Positions 35,525 to 45,425 of a stretch of 64,000 bases of DNA are shown here, in pieces. The stretch is from Asticcacaulis tiandongensis. GTDB lineage: Bacteria > Pseudomonadota > Alphaproteobacteria > Caulobacterales > Caulobacteraceae. The stretch is from NCBI RefSeq assembly GCF_006475605.1, contig NZ_SSBC01000010.1:1-64000 (forward strand), given 5' to 3'. The notes beneath the pieces were generated by a model, which worked only from the letters and a program-made list of their open reading frames with translations, was not told the origin of the DNA and did no database searches. Position 1 is the first letter of the stretch. Each line of letters opens with the position of its first letter. The position numbers and the translations under genes are program-made.

Positions 35525-35956
35525 ATGATTTTCATTACCCCCAGAATTTCCATCGACGAAGCCGAACTCAGCGAAAGCTTTGTCCGTGCCTCTGGTGCCG
35601 GTGGGCAGAACGTCAATAAGGTATCTACGGCGGTTGAACTGCGGTTTTCTATCTGGGAAAACCAGACCATCCCCTATGAGGTTAAGACCCGCCTGATTGC
35701 GCTCGGTGGGCGGCGCGTCACACAGGAAGGTGTGCTGGTTTTGTTTGTGCAAACCCATCGCACGCAGGATATGAACCGCAAGGAAGCGCGCGAACGGTTT
35801 GTGACGCTTGTGCAGAAGGCCGCCGCCCCGCCGCCGCCGCCACGCATCAAAACCAAGCCGACTTACGGTGCGGTAAAGCGGCGACTGGTGGCCAAGTCTA
35901 TTCGTGCGACCGTCAAATCAAACCGCCAGAAGGTCAACGATCCGGAAGACGACTGA
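35525..35956 (+). CDS. arfB: Alternative ribosome-rescue peptidyl-tRNA hydrolase ArfB
   Basis: This 143-residue ArfB/YaeJ homologue releases stalled ribosomes that lack a stop codon. The catalytic GGQ is at residues 26-28 (ASGAGGQNVNKV). The basic C-terminal tail, rich in Lys and Arg after residue 110, is the part that enters the empty mRNA channel. Length is near the family's usual 140. Its 3' end overlaps the convergent WecA-like gene by 23 bp. Confidence 0.93.
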   Translation: MIFITPRISIDEAELSESFVRASGAGGQNVNKVSTAVELRFSIWENQTIPYEVKTRLIALGGRRVTQEGVLVLFVQTHRTQDMNRKEARERFVTLVQKAAAPPPPPRIKTKPTYGAVKRRLVAKSIRATVKSNRQKVNDPEDD

Positions 35957-37028
35957 GGTGTCGGCGGATAAGGAGCCAGCCTGCACTGTATAGAATCAGA
36001 ACACACACCAGCAGGGCAAAACGGATGTCGCTGCCGTTGTAATGATCGATCAGGCGCGCCGAGACGCCCACCAGACTTGAGACACCGCACAGGCCCCAGA
36101 CAATCAGCGACAGGCGCAGGTGGCTGGGATCCTTTTTTATCAGCCATTGCTGATAGAGATGATCCTTATGCGGTTTGAAAAGGTCTTTCTTCTGCCTCAG
36201 GCGCAGGATCAGGGTCAGGACAACATCGACCAGAAGCGGTGCCAGAATGAACCCGCCGAGCCAGACAGAGCCGATATCATGATTTTTAAGAATGACGGTG
36301 GTGCCGGTAATAAGGGCACCGCCAAATAATGAACCGGCATCCCCCTGAAACACCCGGCCCAGCGGCAGATTAAAAGGCAGCAGGCCGACATAACCACCGG
36401 CAGACGCCACTAAGACGAGCAAAACACCGCCAAGCATCAGACCGGATACGGAACTCGGTGCAAGCAATATGATCAGGAAGGCAAACGCCAGAATGGCTAT
36501 GATCTGTGTGCCGATAGCCAGGCCATTGGAGCCATCCATAAAATTAATGGCATTGATGCCCAGTATCAGCCAGGCCGCCGTTCCCATGATGCCAATCAGA
36601 GGCGGCAGATGAAGTATTACGCCGCCGCCGAACGTCAGATCTCTTACCGGAAACAGACAGGCAAAACCAATACAGACCATGACCTGAAACAGAAGGCGCC
36701 CTTTTGCAGGCAGGTCCAGCACATCATCTACCGCGCCGGACATGCCCATCAGGGCCGCAAACCCCAGAAGGAACAGGCCGGAATAAACCGGATCGCTCAC
36801 GGGGTGGAGCCGAAAAACCAGAAGCAGGCCTGCCAGTGTCAGGCCCGTCGCGGCCATAACCGCCAATCCCGCGCTGGTGGGCGTAGGGTTATGGTGCGCG
36901 CCGCGTTCACGGGGCACATCAATTGGCCCGCCCTTGATGATCAGGGGCGTCAGGCAGGCAGCCACAATGGCCGATATAAAAAAAGCCGCCAGAAGGAGTG
37001 AGGGCGGTAATAGCCAGATCTCAACCAT
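35934..37028 (-). CDS. WecA/MraY-type polyprenyl-phosphate sugar-1-P transferase
   Basis: This 364-residue integral membrane glycosyltransferase starts lipid-linked glycan synthesis by moving a sugar-1-phosphate from a UDP-sugar to undecaprenyl phosphate. Motifs: IDVPRERGAHHNPTPTSAGLAV (first cytosolic loop), INFMDGSNGLA (Asp-rich Mg site) and HKDHLYQQWL (substrate loop). About ten to eleven hydrophobic segments are visible. It resembles the O-antigen/WecA branch rather than MraY, since no peptidoglycan genes flank it. It overlaps arfB by 23 bp at the 3' end. Confidence 0.88.
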   Translation of the reverse strand: MVEIWLLPPSLLLAAFFISAIVAACLTPLIIKGGPIDVPRERGAHHNPTPTSAGLAVMAATGLTLAGLLLVFRLHPVSDPVYSGLFLLGFAALMGMSGAVDDVLDLPAKGRLLFQVMVCIGFACLFPVRDLTFGGGVILHLPPLIGIMGTAAWLILGINAINFMDGSNGLAIGTQIIAILAFAFLIILLAPSSVSGLMLGGVLLVLVASAGGYVGLLPFNLPLGRVFQGDAGSLFGGALITGTTVILKNHDIGSVWLGGFILAPLLVDVVLTLILRLRQKKDLFKPHKDHLYQQWLIKKDPSHLRLSLIVWGLCGVSSLVGVSARLIDHYNGSDIRFALLVCVLILYSAGWLLIRRHLSRLPDR

Positions 37029-37063
37029 TCGGGCGGCCTTGTTTTATGTAGCGCGAAAACAGA

Positions 37064-38464
<1,401 letters not shown>

Positions 38465-38466
38465 CT

Positions 38467-39201
38467 ATGACGCAACCTTCTGAACCTTTGTGGAGGCGCA
38501 TCAGCACCTTTGTCACGACTTTGGATGCCAAGGCCGTGCGTGCCGTATGGGTGACTCTGGCGCTCTTTGCCCTTGTGGGACTGGTTTTCCTGATCGGGCG
38601 CACAGAGTGGGGCGTTGAGGCGACGCACGCCCTTGAACACTGGATGGCCGAATACCGCCAGTCGCCTCTGGCCGTATTTATTGTCATTCTGGTTTTTACC
38701 CTCTCGGCCTTTATCGGTGTGCCGCAGTTCGTTCTGATTGCTGCCTGTGTCGTAGCCTTCGGGCCGTGGTGGGGCTTTGTCTATAGCTGGGTTGCAACCA
38801 TAGTTTCTGCCGCCGTGACCTTTTATATGGGCCGGATTATCGGGGCGGAAACCCTGCAAAAGATTGGCGGCAGCAGCCTAAATCGCCTGTCGGCCTATAT
38901 CGGCAAGAACGCGTTTATGGCGTCTTTTATTATCCGCAATGTGCCGTCCGGGCCGTTTATTGTCGTTAATATGGCCTTTGGCGTGTCCCACGCATCGTTC
39001 TGGGCGTTTCTCAGTGGCTGTGCCCTGGGGGTTATACCGAAAAATGTGCTGGTGGCGTTGTTTGGGTCTTCGCTGGCGCATATCTCAGCCGGTGGTGACT
39101 GGAAGGTGGGGCTTCTGATCCTGCTGATTGCGGTAATATGGCTGGGGATTGTGATCGGGGCACGTCATCTGGTGGAGCGCTGGCGTCGTAATCGCGCCTG
39201 A
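38467..39201 (+). CDS. TVP38/TMEM64-family membrane protein (VTT domain)
   Basis: This 244-residue inner-membrane protein has about five or six hydrophobic segments. The VTT/SNARE-associated block is FIGVPQFVLIAACVVAFGPWWGF in family form (key: GVPQFVLIA), followed by GRIIGAETLQKIGGSSLNRL. The family is thought to include lipid scramblases. It is divergent from aatA. The start at 38467 is chosen over one nine codons upstream because the upstream part is not hydrophobic or conserved. Confidence 0.8.
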   Translation: MTQPSEPLWRRISTFVTTLDAKAVRAVWVTLALFALVGLVFLIGRTEWGVEATHALEHWMAEYRQSPLAVFIVILVFTLSAFIGVPQFVLIAACVVAFGPWWGFVYSWVATIVSAAVTFYMGRIIGAETLQKIGGSSLNRLSAYIGKNAFMASFIIRNVPSGPFIVVNMAFGVSHASFWAFLSGCALGVIPKNVLVALFGSSLAHISAGGDWKVGLLILLIAVIWLGIVIGARHLVERWRRNRA

Positions 39202-39302
39202 TTCGCCGACCTCTGGCCGGAGAAAATTTTTATCTGAGATTACACCTCTTTGCAGAAACTTGATGACATCGCTGTCATTTCTGTGATTATTGAGGCTGTA
39301 AT

Positions 39303-39315
39303 TTTGTCAGACAAA
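39303..39315. promoter_or_regulatory. TTTGTC-A-GACAAA palindrome
   Basis: A perfect 6-1-6 dyad lies 165 bp upstream of the sugar transporter gene. The TTGTCnGACAA pattern resembles operators of FCD-type GntR regulators of sugar-acid genes. No GntR gene is in the window, so the cognate protein would be elsewhere. The rest of the 279-bp gap is AT-rich with an imperfect dyad near 39384-39410 and no gene. Confidence 0.35.
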
Positions 39316-39480
39316 TCAAAAGCTTTATGCTAAATTTGACTCGCAAATGCAAAAAAAGATCGCCCGGTTCATTTTTCGATTGCAAAAATGCGGCAAAACG
39401 CGTTTTTTGAAATTTGATTTATTTAATCGGTGCGGGCCTAAAGATAACCTCTTAGTCACCATAACCTACAGGTAGGGTAC

Positions 39481-40833
39481 ATGTCTGAACCTTCAAGCAC
39501 CGCAAAGAGTGGCGGCAGCGGCCTGGTGCTCGCTGTAATATACGTCACCGCGCTATTTTTCATCTGGGCTTTCGTAACGAATCTTCTCGATCCGCTGCTG
39601 AAGGCGATGAAGACCGTATTCACGCTTAACAATGTCGAAGCCAATCTGACCGGTTTCGCTTTCTTTATTGCCTACGGGATCGCGTCTTTCCCGTCAGCCG
39701 CTTTCCTGTCGAAATTCGGCTACGCCAAGTCTATCATTCTGGGGCTTGGCGGGATTGTTGCAGGCTGTTTGCTGGCGATCGTCGCCACCAAGGTGCAGTA
39801 TTATCCTGTCTTCCTTGTCGCCCTGTTCACCATGGCGTCCGGTGTTACGCTTTTGCAGGTTGCGGCCAACCCGCTCATTGCCTCTCTGGGCAATGTAAAG
39901 GATTCGCACTTCCGTCTTAACCTGTCCCAGGCCTTTAACTCACTAGGTGCCGCCTGCGGTATGTATTTCGGGGCTGTATTCCTCCTGAAAGGCGATATCT
40001 ATCAGGAAGGCGTCGTTGTCACCGAAGCCCTGCGTCAGGAAACCTTCAGCTTCGTGAACAATGTGTACCTGCTGATTGCGGTAGCCCTGACTGTTTTTAT
40101 CGGTGCCATCTGGCTTATCCGTCAGCGTATTACCGACGCGGCCCCGAAAATGGGCACACTGGTATCACCGTTCTCGGCTCTGACTTCGAAATGGGCCAAT
40201 CTCGGCGCTATTGGTATCTTCCTTTATGTTGGTGCCGAAGTGGCTATCTCGCTTAACCTTCTGTTGTTCCTTGAGCAAAAGAACGTTCTGGCTGTTGGCG
40301 CTCAGGACGCCGGTAAGCTGATCACCTTCTATATGCTGTTCGCTATGATCGGTCGTTTCTTCGGTTCGGCCTTGCTGAAATTCGTCAAGGGCTATGTCCT
40401 GCTCGGTATCTTCGCGGTCGGTGCCATTGCACTGTCGGCTGTGGTTATCGGCACCAATGCGCTTGTACCCGAAGACCTGAATTCGACGGTCAACCTGCTT
40501 GGGGTTAACCTGCCTCTGACCACTGGTATTATTCCGGGGGCTGCGGCGGTTCTGATCGGTTTCTTCAACTCGATCATGTTCCCGACCATCTTCACCCTGA
40601 CTCTGGAACGCTCGACGGCGCCGACTTCGGCAACGTCCGGTCTTCTGGTCTGCGCCATCGTTGGTGGGGCCGTTCTGCCGTTGATCTTCGGTTTCATTAC
40701 CGACCTGACCGGCAGCCGTTCGTTCGGTTTCATCGCGCCTCTGCTGTGCTACGTCTATGTTCTGTGGTTTGCGTTTGCGGCACCTAAGGCCCCGACCCAT
40801 GCCATCGAAGAGGGCGTGTCGTCAGGACACTAA
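39481..40833 (+). CDS. FucP/GluP-family sugar:H+ symporter
   Basis: This 450-residue MFS transporter of the fucose-galactose-glucose (FHS) family has about 12 hydrophobic segments. Typical blocks: FIWAFVTNLLDPLLKAMK, FFIAYGIASFPSAAFLSKFGY, GVTLLQVAANPLIASLG and HFRLNLSQAFNSLGA. It brings a hexose into the cytosol. A hairpin at 40845-40878 separates it from the ROK kinase gene, a natural partner for phosphorylating the imported sugar. The sugar itself (fructose, mannose or glucose) cannot be fixed. Confidence 0.9.
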   Translation: MSEPSSTAKSGGSGLVLAVIYVTALFFIWAFVTNLLDPLLKAMKTVFTLNNVEANLTGFAFFIAYGIASFPSAAFLSKFGYAKSIILGLGGIVAGCLLAIVATKVQYYPVFLVALFTMASGVTLLQVAANPLIASLGNVKDSHFRLNLSQAFNSLGAACGMYFGAVFLLKGDIYQEGVVVTEALRQETFSFVNNVYLLIAVALTVFIGAIWLIRQRITDAAPKMGTLVSPFSALTSKWANLGAIGIFLYVGAEVAISLNLLLFLEQKNVLAVGAQDAGKLITFYMLFAMIGRFFGSALLKFVKGYVLLGIFAVGAIALSAVVIGTNALVPEDLNSTVNLLGVNLPLTTGIIPGAAAVLIGFFNSIMFPTIFTLTLERSTAPTSATSGLLVCAIVGGAVLPLIFGFITDLTGSRSFGFIAPLLCYVYVLWFAFAAPKAPTHAIEEGVSSGH

Positions 40834-40844
40834 AAGACTAAGGG

Positions 40845-40878
40845 CCGGCAACCTCTGCTGCGGGGGCGGGGTTGCCGG
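40845..40878 (+). terminator. Intergenic hairpin without a T tract
   Basis: CCGGCAACC (40845-40853) and GGTTGCCGG (40870-40878) form a perfect 9-bp stem with a 16-nt loop. No T run follows, so it is more likely a partial terminator or mRNA-stability element between the transporter and kinase genes. Confidence 0.45.
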
Positions 40879-40928
40879 TACTAAGTGCTTACATAATAAA
40901 CGCCTATACCCCGCGCTCAGGATGTGAA

Positions 40929-41855
40929 ATGCTCTATATCGGCGTTGATTTCGGCGGCACCAAGATTGAAGCCGCTGCGCTTTCCCGTGACGGAAAGTTT
41001 CTGGCCCGTAAGCGGGAAGCCAACCCCGGTAACTATGACGATGCCTTATGCATTGTCCGTGATCTGGTTCTGGCTGTTGAGGCCGAGGCCCGTACCGCAG
41101 ACCCTTCATTACAAAACGTAACCGGCAGCGTGGGCATAGGCTCGCCCGGTTCTGTATCCCCGCGCACGGGACTCATGCGCAATTCCAATTCCTTATACCT
41201 GAATGGTCGCACCTTTCGGGAAGACCTTGAGAAGGTGCTGGGTCGCCCGATTCGTCTGGCCAATGATGCCAATTGTCTGGCCTTGAGCGAAGCCGTGGAC
41301 GGTGCTGCCAAAGGCGCGCAAAGCGTTTTCGCCATCATTATCGGCACGGGTTGCGGTGGTGGTCTGGTGATTAATGGTCGACTTGTCGAAGGGGCCAATG
41401 GCATCGCCGGTGAATGGGGCCACATGCCCTTGCCCTGGCCAAATCCCGAAGAGGTGCCAGGCCCGCGCAGCTGGTCAGGGCTTTATGGTACGATGGAAGA
41501 ATGGGTGTCCGGTTCCGGCTTTGCCCGTGATTTCCGCGAAGTTTCAGGGCGCGACCTCAAAAGCGAAGCTATTATCGACGCCATGCGGGCTGGTGATGCG
41601 GAGGCTCAGGCCGCCTTTGACCGGTTGCTTGGGCGGCTGGGACGCGGCCTCGCGGCCCTGATCAATGTGCTTGACCCCGAAGTGTTTGTCTTTGGTGGCG
41701 GCCTGAGCAATGTGCCGGAAATCTATCAGCGCTTGCCCGATCTTATCCGCCCCTATGTCTTTTCGGATACGTGGGACGCGAAGCTCGTACCGGCACAATG
41801 GGGTGACAGTTCCGGCGTGCGGGGCGCAGCCTATCTCTGGGCGCAGAACGATTAA
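40929..41855 (+). CDS. ROK-family sugar kinase (Mak-like) with altered zinc site
   Basis: This 308-residue ROK kinase resembles fructokinase/manno(fructo)kinase Mak. ATP loop DFGGTKIE is at residues 7-14. DANCLALSEA and GTGCGGGLVINGRLVEG follow. After GEWGHMPLPWP, where ROK enzymes carry a C-x-C-G-x2-G-C zinc motif, this protein reads SWSGLYGTMEE, so all three Cys are Ser, Ser and Thr. The His of the zinc site is kept. The start at 40929 follows AGGA. It follows the FucP-type gene and probably phosphorylates the imported hexose. Confidence 0.85.
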   Translation: MLYIGVDFGGTKIEAAALSRDGKFLARKREANPGNYDDALCIVRDLVLAVEAEARTADPSLQNVTGSVGIGSPGSVSPRTGLMRNSNSLYLNGRTFREDLEKVLGRPIRLANDANCLALSEAVDGAAKGAQSVFAIIIGTGCGGGLVINGRLVEGANGIAGEWGHMPLPWPNPEEVPGPRSWSGLYGTMEEWVSGSGFARDFREVSGRDLKSEAIIDAMRAGDAEAQAAFDRLLGRLGRGLAALINVLDPEVFVFGGGLSNVPEIYQRLPDLIRPYVFSDTWDAKLVPAQWGDSSGVRGAAYLWAQND

Positions 41856-41866
41856 GGGGAATGGGC

Positions 41867-43360
41867 ATGCGGGGCTGGGTCACAGGTTTGCTCCTTATGC
41901 TTTTACCCCCACTCGCGGCGGCTGAAACGCCGCGTGTACACGTGACCGAAGGGCTTATTGAAGGCCAGACCCGTGACAACGGGGTACATATTTTCAAAGC
42001 CATTCCCTTTGCCGCGCCACCGACCGAGGGCTTACGCTGGCAGGCGCCTCAGCCGCCGCAAAAATGGCAAGGGTTGCGGGAAGCACGTGACAGTGCGGCG
42101 CCTTGTTTGCAGGTCTCCTATGGCTGGAACGCAAAAGACGCCGAAACCAGTTCCGAAGACTGCCTTTATCTTGAGGTCGCCACGTCGGATTTAAAACCGG
42201 AAAAGCCTTTGCCGGTCATGGTCTATATTCATGGCGGGGCTAATCGCGCCGGTGCGGGGACGGGGCAGGTCTATTCGGCCATACCGGAAACGGGCGTGGT
42301 GCTGGTCAGTGTGCAATATCGTCTGGGTGTGTTCGGATTTTTATCCCATCCGGCGCTAAGTGCCGAACAGGGCGGATATTCAGGTAACTATGCCCTGATG
42401 GATCAGATTGCGGCGCTTAAATGGGTTCAGGCGAATATTGCGGCCTTTGGCGGCGATCCTGAAAATGTCACCCTGTTTGGTCATAGTGCCGGATCGCAGG
42501 ATGTCGGCCTTTTGCTGAGCGCACCCAAAGCCAAAGGCCTGTTCCATAAGGCAATCATGCAATCCGGCCTGCCGCAATTTGGTTTGCCTGTGCGCACGCT
42601 GGCAGAAAACGAGGCGTTGGGCGCGACACTGGCGGCCCGGTATAGTGCTCATGCGCCTGATGGTGCAGCGGCCCTGTCAGATTTGCGTCAGGCTGACGCG
42701 AAAACGCTTCAGGCCGCCGCAGATGAACTTCAGCCGCCGATTGACGATAAAGGCTTTATCTGGCTTCAGGCAACTGTGGATGGAAAGGTCCTGCCGGAAG
42801 CACCGGAAATCGTTTTCCGAAAAGGCACGCAGGCAAAGGTACCGCTGATTATCGGTGTATCAGCGCGCGAATTTGGCGGTGAAGAGGGGGGCTTGCCTGC
42901 CTGGCGGGCTATGGTCAGAGAGGCTTACGGAGATCATGCCAACAGGGCGATGAGGTTCTATGGCCTAGGCCTGTTAGGCAAAAAGTACGATCCGTTATAT
43001 GGCGTTGCCGGATTGGCCATTGCCACCGACGTTAATTTCCGTTGTCCGGCGGACTGGGTAGCGCGCCATCATACGGGCCCGACCTATCTGTATCAGCTTG
43101 AGGTGCATCGGCCGGATGAAACCGGCCCGGTCAGGCATGGGTCTGAACTGCCGTTCGTCTTCGATGCGCCACGAGGAGCAGGATGGCCGCCCCTGCGTGA
43201 CTATTGGGTCGCTTTTGCTAAAACCGGCACACCGGAAGCCACAGGTGCCGTGTGGCCGGTCTATGGCAACGATAAAACCTACATGGCCTTCACTGCCGAA
43301 GGACCCAAAGCTGCGCACAGACTAAGGTCGCCTGTATGCAACTGGCTCGACAAGCCATAG
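41867..43360 (+). CDS. Type B carboxylesterase, exported
   Basis: This 497-residue alpha/beta-hydrolase is of the carboxylesterase type B (cholinesterase-like) family. A signal peptide of about 20 residues (GWVTGLLLMLLPPLAAAETP) precedes the mature start. The family blocks FAAPPTEGLRWQAPQPP, SEDCLYLEV and the nucleophile elbow LFGHSAGSQDVG are present. AGGGG lies 7 bp before the ATG at 41867 and only 1 bp before the ATG at 41861, so the second start is chosen. It sits between a sugar kinase and a small Tat protein, and may remove ester groups from plant-derived sugars; that is inference. Confidence 0.87.
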   Translation: MRGWVTGLLLMLLPPLAAAETPRVHVTEGLIEGQTRDNGVHIFKAIPFAAPPTEGLRWQAPQPPQKWQGLREARDSAAPCLQVSYGWNAKDAETSSEDCLYLEVATSDLKPEKPLPVMVYIHGGANRAGAGTGQVYSAIPETGVVLVSVQYRLGVFGFLSHPALSAEQGGYSGNYALMDQIAALKWVQANIAAFGGDPENVTLFGHSAGSQDVGLLLSAPKAKGLFHKAIMQSGLPQFGLPVRTLAENEALGATLAARYSAHAPDGAAALSDLRQADAKTLQAAADELQPPIDDKGFIWLQATVDGKVLPEAPEIVFRKGTQAKVPLIIGVSAREFGGEEGGLPAWRAMVREAYGDHANRAMRFYGLGLLGKKYDPLYGVAGLAIATDVNFRCPADWVARHHTGPTYLYQLEVHRPDETGPVRHGSELPFVFDAPRGAGWPPLRDYWVAFAKTGTPEATGAVWPVYGNDKTYMAFTAEGPKAAHRLRSPVCNWLDKP

Positions 43361-43426
43361 AGAGTTCCCGCAAGGGATTTCATGACCGGACAATATAGAC
43401 CGGCATTAACAAGGGGAGTGAAGACC

Positions 43427-43933
43427 ATGACAACAGTGAATATTAACCGGCGACATGTGATGGCCGGTGTTGCTGCTCTCGGTTTTGGCGGTTTGAGCTT
43501 TGGGGCGGTGGCTCAGGCTCAGCCCACACTGATCTATGCCGACGGGCCTAAATCCGGCTGGTGGATTGGGGGGTGGTCAAAACAGGAAACCGTGGATTTT
43601 GACGGACAGAAACCGGTCAAGGTCACCATGGAAGGCTGGAATGCGTTTGCTTTCCAGACCGGTACGCCGGTTAAGGGGGATGCCTATACGACCCTGACCA
43701 TATTGCTGCACGGTGGCGATAAGGGGCGTCAGGAACTTAAGCTGAGTGCACGTCTGGGCGAAAAGGATTATGGCGCAGAAGTGACGCTCAAAGCCAAAAA
43801 GGGGCAATGGGTGCGATATGATGTGGCGCTAAAAGACCTGAAGATTACAGGTGATTTCGACACGATCTTCATCAATAATAAAACGGCGGACGCTCAGCCG
43901 TCTTACTATATCAATCTGGTGTTGCTACAGTAG
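43427..43933 (+). CDS. Small exported protein with twin-Arg leader, unknown function
   Basis: This 168-residue protein has an N-terminal leader INRRHVMAGVAALGFGGLSF and predicted cleavage near AQA-Q (about residues 31-33). The mature part is rich in beta-prone, aromatic and Gly residues (GWWIGGWSKQETVDF, TLTILLHGG, YYINLVLLQ), like a single jelly-roll carbohydrate-binding module. I do not recognise the exact family. The start at 43427 follows GGGAG; an ATG 15 codons earlier is less likely. It is the last plus-strand gene of the sugar locus and converges on the ROK repressor gene. Confidence 0.7.
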   Translation: MTTVNINRRHVMAGVAALGFGGLSFGAVAQAQPTLIYADGPKSGWWIGGWSKQETVDFDGQKPVKVTMEGWNAFAFQTGTPVKGDAYTTLTILLHGGDKGRQELKLSARLGEKDYGAEVTLKAKKGQWVRYDVALKDLKITGDFDTIFINNKTADAQPSYYINLVLLQ

Positions 43934-43936
43934 GCT

Positions 43937-45178
43937 CTAAGCCGTCTTCATCAGAGCTTCGCGTGTCGGTAGAAAGCGTTCATTGAACGGAAGTATACCG
44001 GCACCCCGTGCGGCGGCATCGACCGCCAGAGCTGCCCGCTTGACCTCGGCAATCTTCGGAATACGGGTATCCGACAATTGCCCGTAGGCCGCATTCAGAC
44101 GGGCGCACAGTTCTTCCAGAAACGCGGCGGGAACGCGGCCGCCGATATAATGGGCCTCAGGGTTGATGGCGCAGCTTAAGGTCAGGAAGGGCGCATGCAG
44201 ATGCGCGGCCGCATCTGAAATCCACTGATCAATGACCGTCAACCCTTTGCCCGAAAGGCCCTCAAGATCCTGAGGTGTGGATACGGGAATATCTGCGGCG
44301 TTTAAACGGGCGTAAAGCGCCGAGAGGGAGACTTCATCCTGAAGTGTCGCGGTTTTGTGTCCGTCGTCAGACATCACCGATACCGGCAGGAAGCCGATTT
44401 CACCGCTTCGACCATCAGCACCGCGGAAATAGTGACCATTGATCACCAGCCCGCCCCCCAGACCAGCGCTGATCAGCGTGTAGATAAAGCTATGGGTTTG
44501 CAGGCCATGACCAAACTGCATCTCACCGATGGAAGCAGCGGCAGCGTCGTTTTCCTGAATGATCGGCACATTGACGAGCGGGGCGAACAGTTCAGATATA
44601 TTAATATCCGACCAGACCTCATAGGCTTCGGGCCGGTTCGGTAAACGCACGCGGCCCAGATCGTCCGGCATGCCTATGCCCATACCGATCAGTCGGTCAA
44701 AATCGATGGCCTTTTCAGCCCGGATTTGCGTCAGCGCGGACTCTACGAAGCGCACCACCTCGTCGGGCATGGCAAAATGGACTTCGCGGCTCTGGCGGGC
44801 GCGTACCTGTCCGGTGAAATCGAGCGCCACAATGGTGATGTGGTCGCGGTCAATATTCAGCCCGATAGAAAAGGCGCCGTTCGGATTAACCACCAGCTTG
44901 GTGGCCGGTTGACCGCGTCCGCCCAGTAAACGCCCGGCCTTAAGGATCATGCCCTCATTAAGCAGGCGACGCGTAATATTGGCGATGGCTGGCGCGGTAA
45001 GGCCCGTGATTTCCGCCAGATCGGCTCGGGTGACGGGGCCATTGGCGCGAATAGCCTGTAAGGTTACGCGTTGATTGTGGTCGCCCGCGCGTTCGAGATT
45101 GGTGCCGGACAGTCCCTCGCCATAGGTCACAGCTCGTATGGCTGTCTGGCCGGCGCTCGGGCGTTCATCAGCACTCAT
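43937..45178 (-). CDS. ROK-family transcriptional repressor (NagC/XylR type)
   Basis: This 413-residue protein has an N-terminal winged helix-turn-helix (about 35-90: RADLAEITGLTAPAIANITRRL) and a C-terminal ROK sugar-binding domain (FSIGLNIDRDHITIVALD and ISAGLGGGLVINGHYFRGADG). The domain lacks a canonical kinase zinc motif. It faces the exported protein gene convergently and the halogenase-like gene divergently. It likely represses sugar genes here when no inducer is bound. Confidence 0.88.
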   Translation of the reverse strand: MSADERPSAGQTAIRAVTYGEGLSGTNLERAGDHNQRVTLQAIRANGPVTRADLAEITGLTAPAIANITRRLLNEGMILKAGRLLGGRGQPATKLVVNPNGAFSIGLNIDRDHITIVALDFTGQVRARQSREVHFAMPDEVVRFVESALTQIRAEKAIDFDRLIGMGIGMPDDLGRVRLPNRPEAYEVWSDINISELFAPLVNVPIIQENDAAAASIGEMQFGHGLQTHSFIYTLISAGLGGGLVINGHYFRGADGRSGEIGFLPVSVMSDDGHKTATLQDEVSLSALYARLNAADIPVSTPQDLEGLSGKGLTVIDQWISDAAAHLHAPFLTLSCAINPEAHYIGGRVPAAFLEELCARLNAAYGQLSDTRIPKIAEVKRAALAVDAAARGAGILPFNERFLPTREALMKTA

Positions 45179-45335
45179 TACGTGAACTTCCTGTTGTCAC
45201 TATAGCGTTTCAGGGTAACAAATTCAGCCATTTATAAAATAATTCTGTGGCTTCTTCTTACGGCATGTAAGCTATTTCGCCCTTAGCTTCAAGTCATCTG
45301 ACAAGGCTCAGTTGATTAAATATATTTAAAATTAT

Positions 45336-45362
45336 AAATCGACGGTTTGTTGTCGTCGATTT
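45336..45362. promoter_or_regulatory. 9-bp inverted repeat before the halogenase-like gene
   Basis: AAATCGACG (45336-45344) and CGTCGATTT (45354-45362) are a perfect dyad with a 9-nt spacer. It lies 63 bp upstream of the plus-strand start and about 158 bp from the ROK repressor start. It may be the operator of that repressor or an mRNA hairpin. The rest of the gap (45179-45425) shows no gene. Confidence 0.4.
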
Positions 45363-45425
45363 GACATCTGCTTGTTTTTGCTTCCATTGTTCGGAAAGAT
45401 AAATATCGGGACAGGGTAACAGGGC

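Noticed and set aside
39325-39342. TTATGCTAAATTTGACTC resembling the left arm of the nad dyad
   Set aside because: No matching right arm, and no NAD gene downstream.
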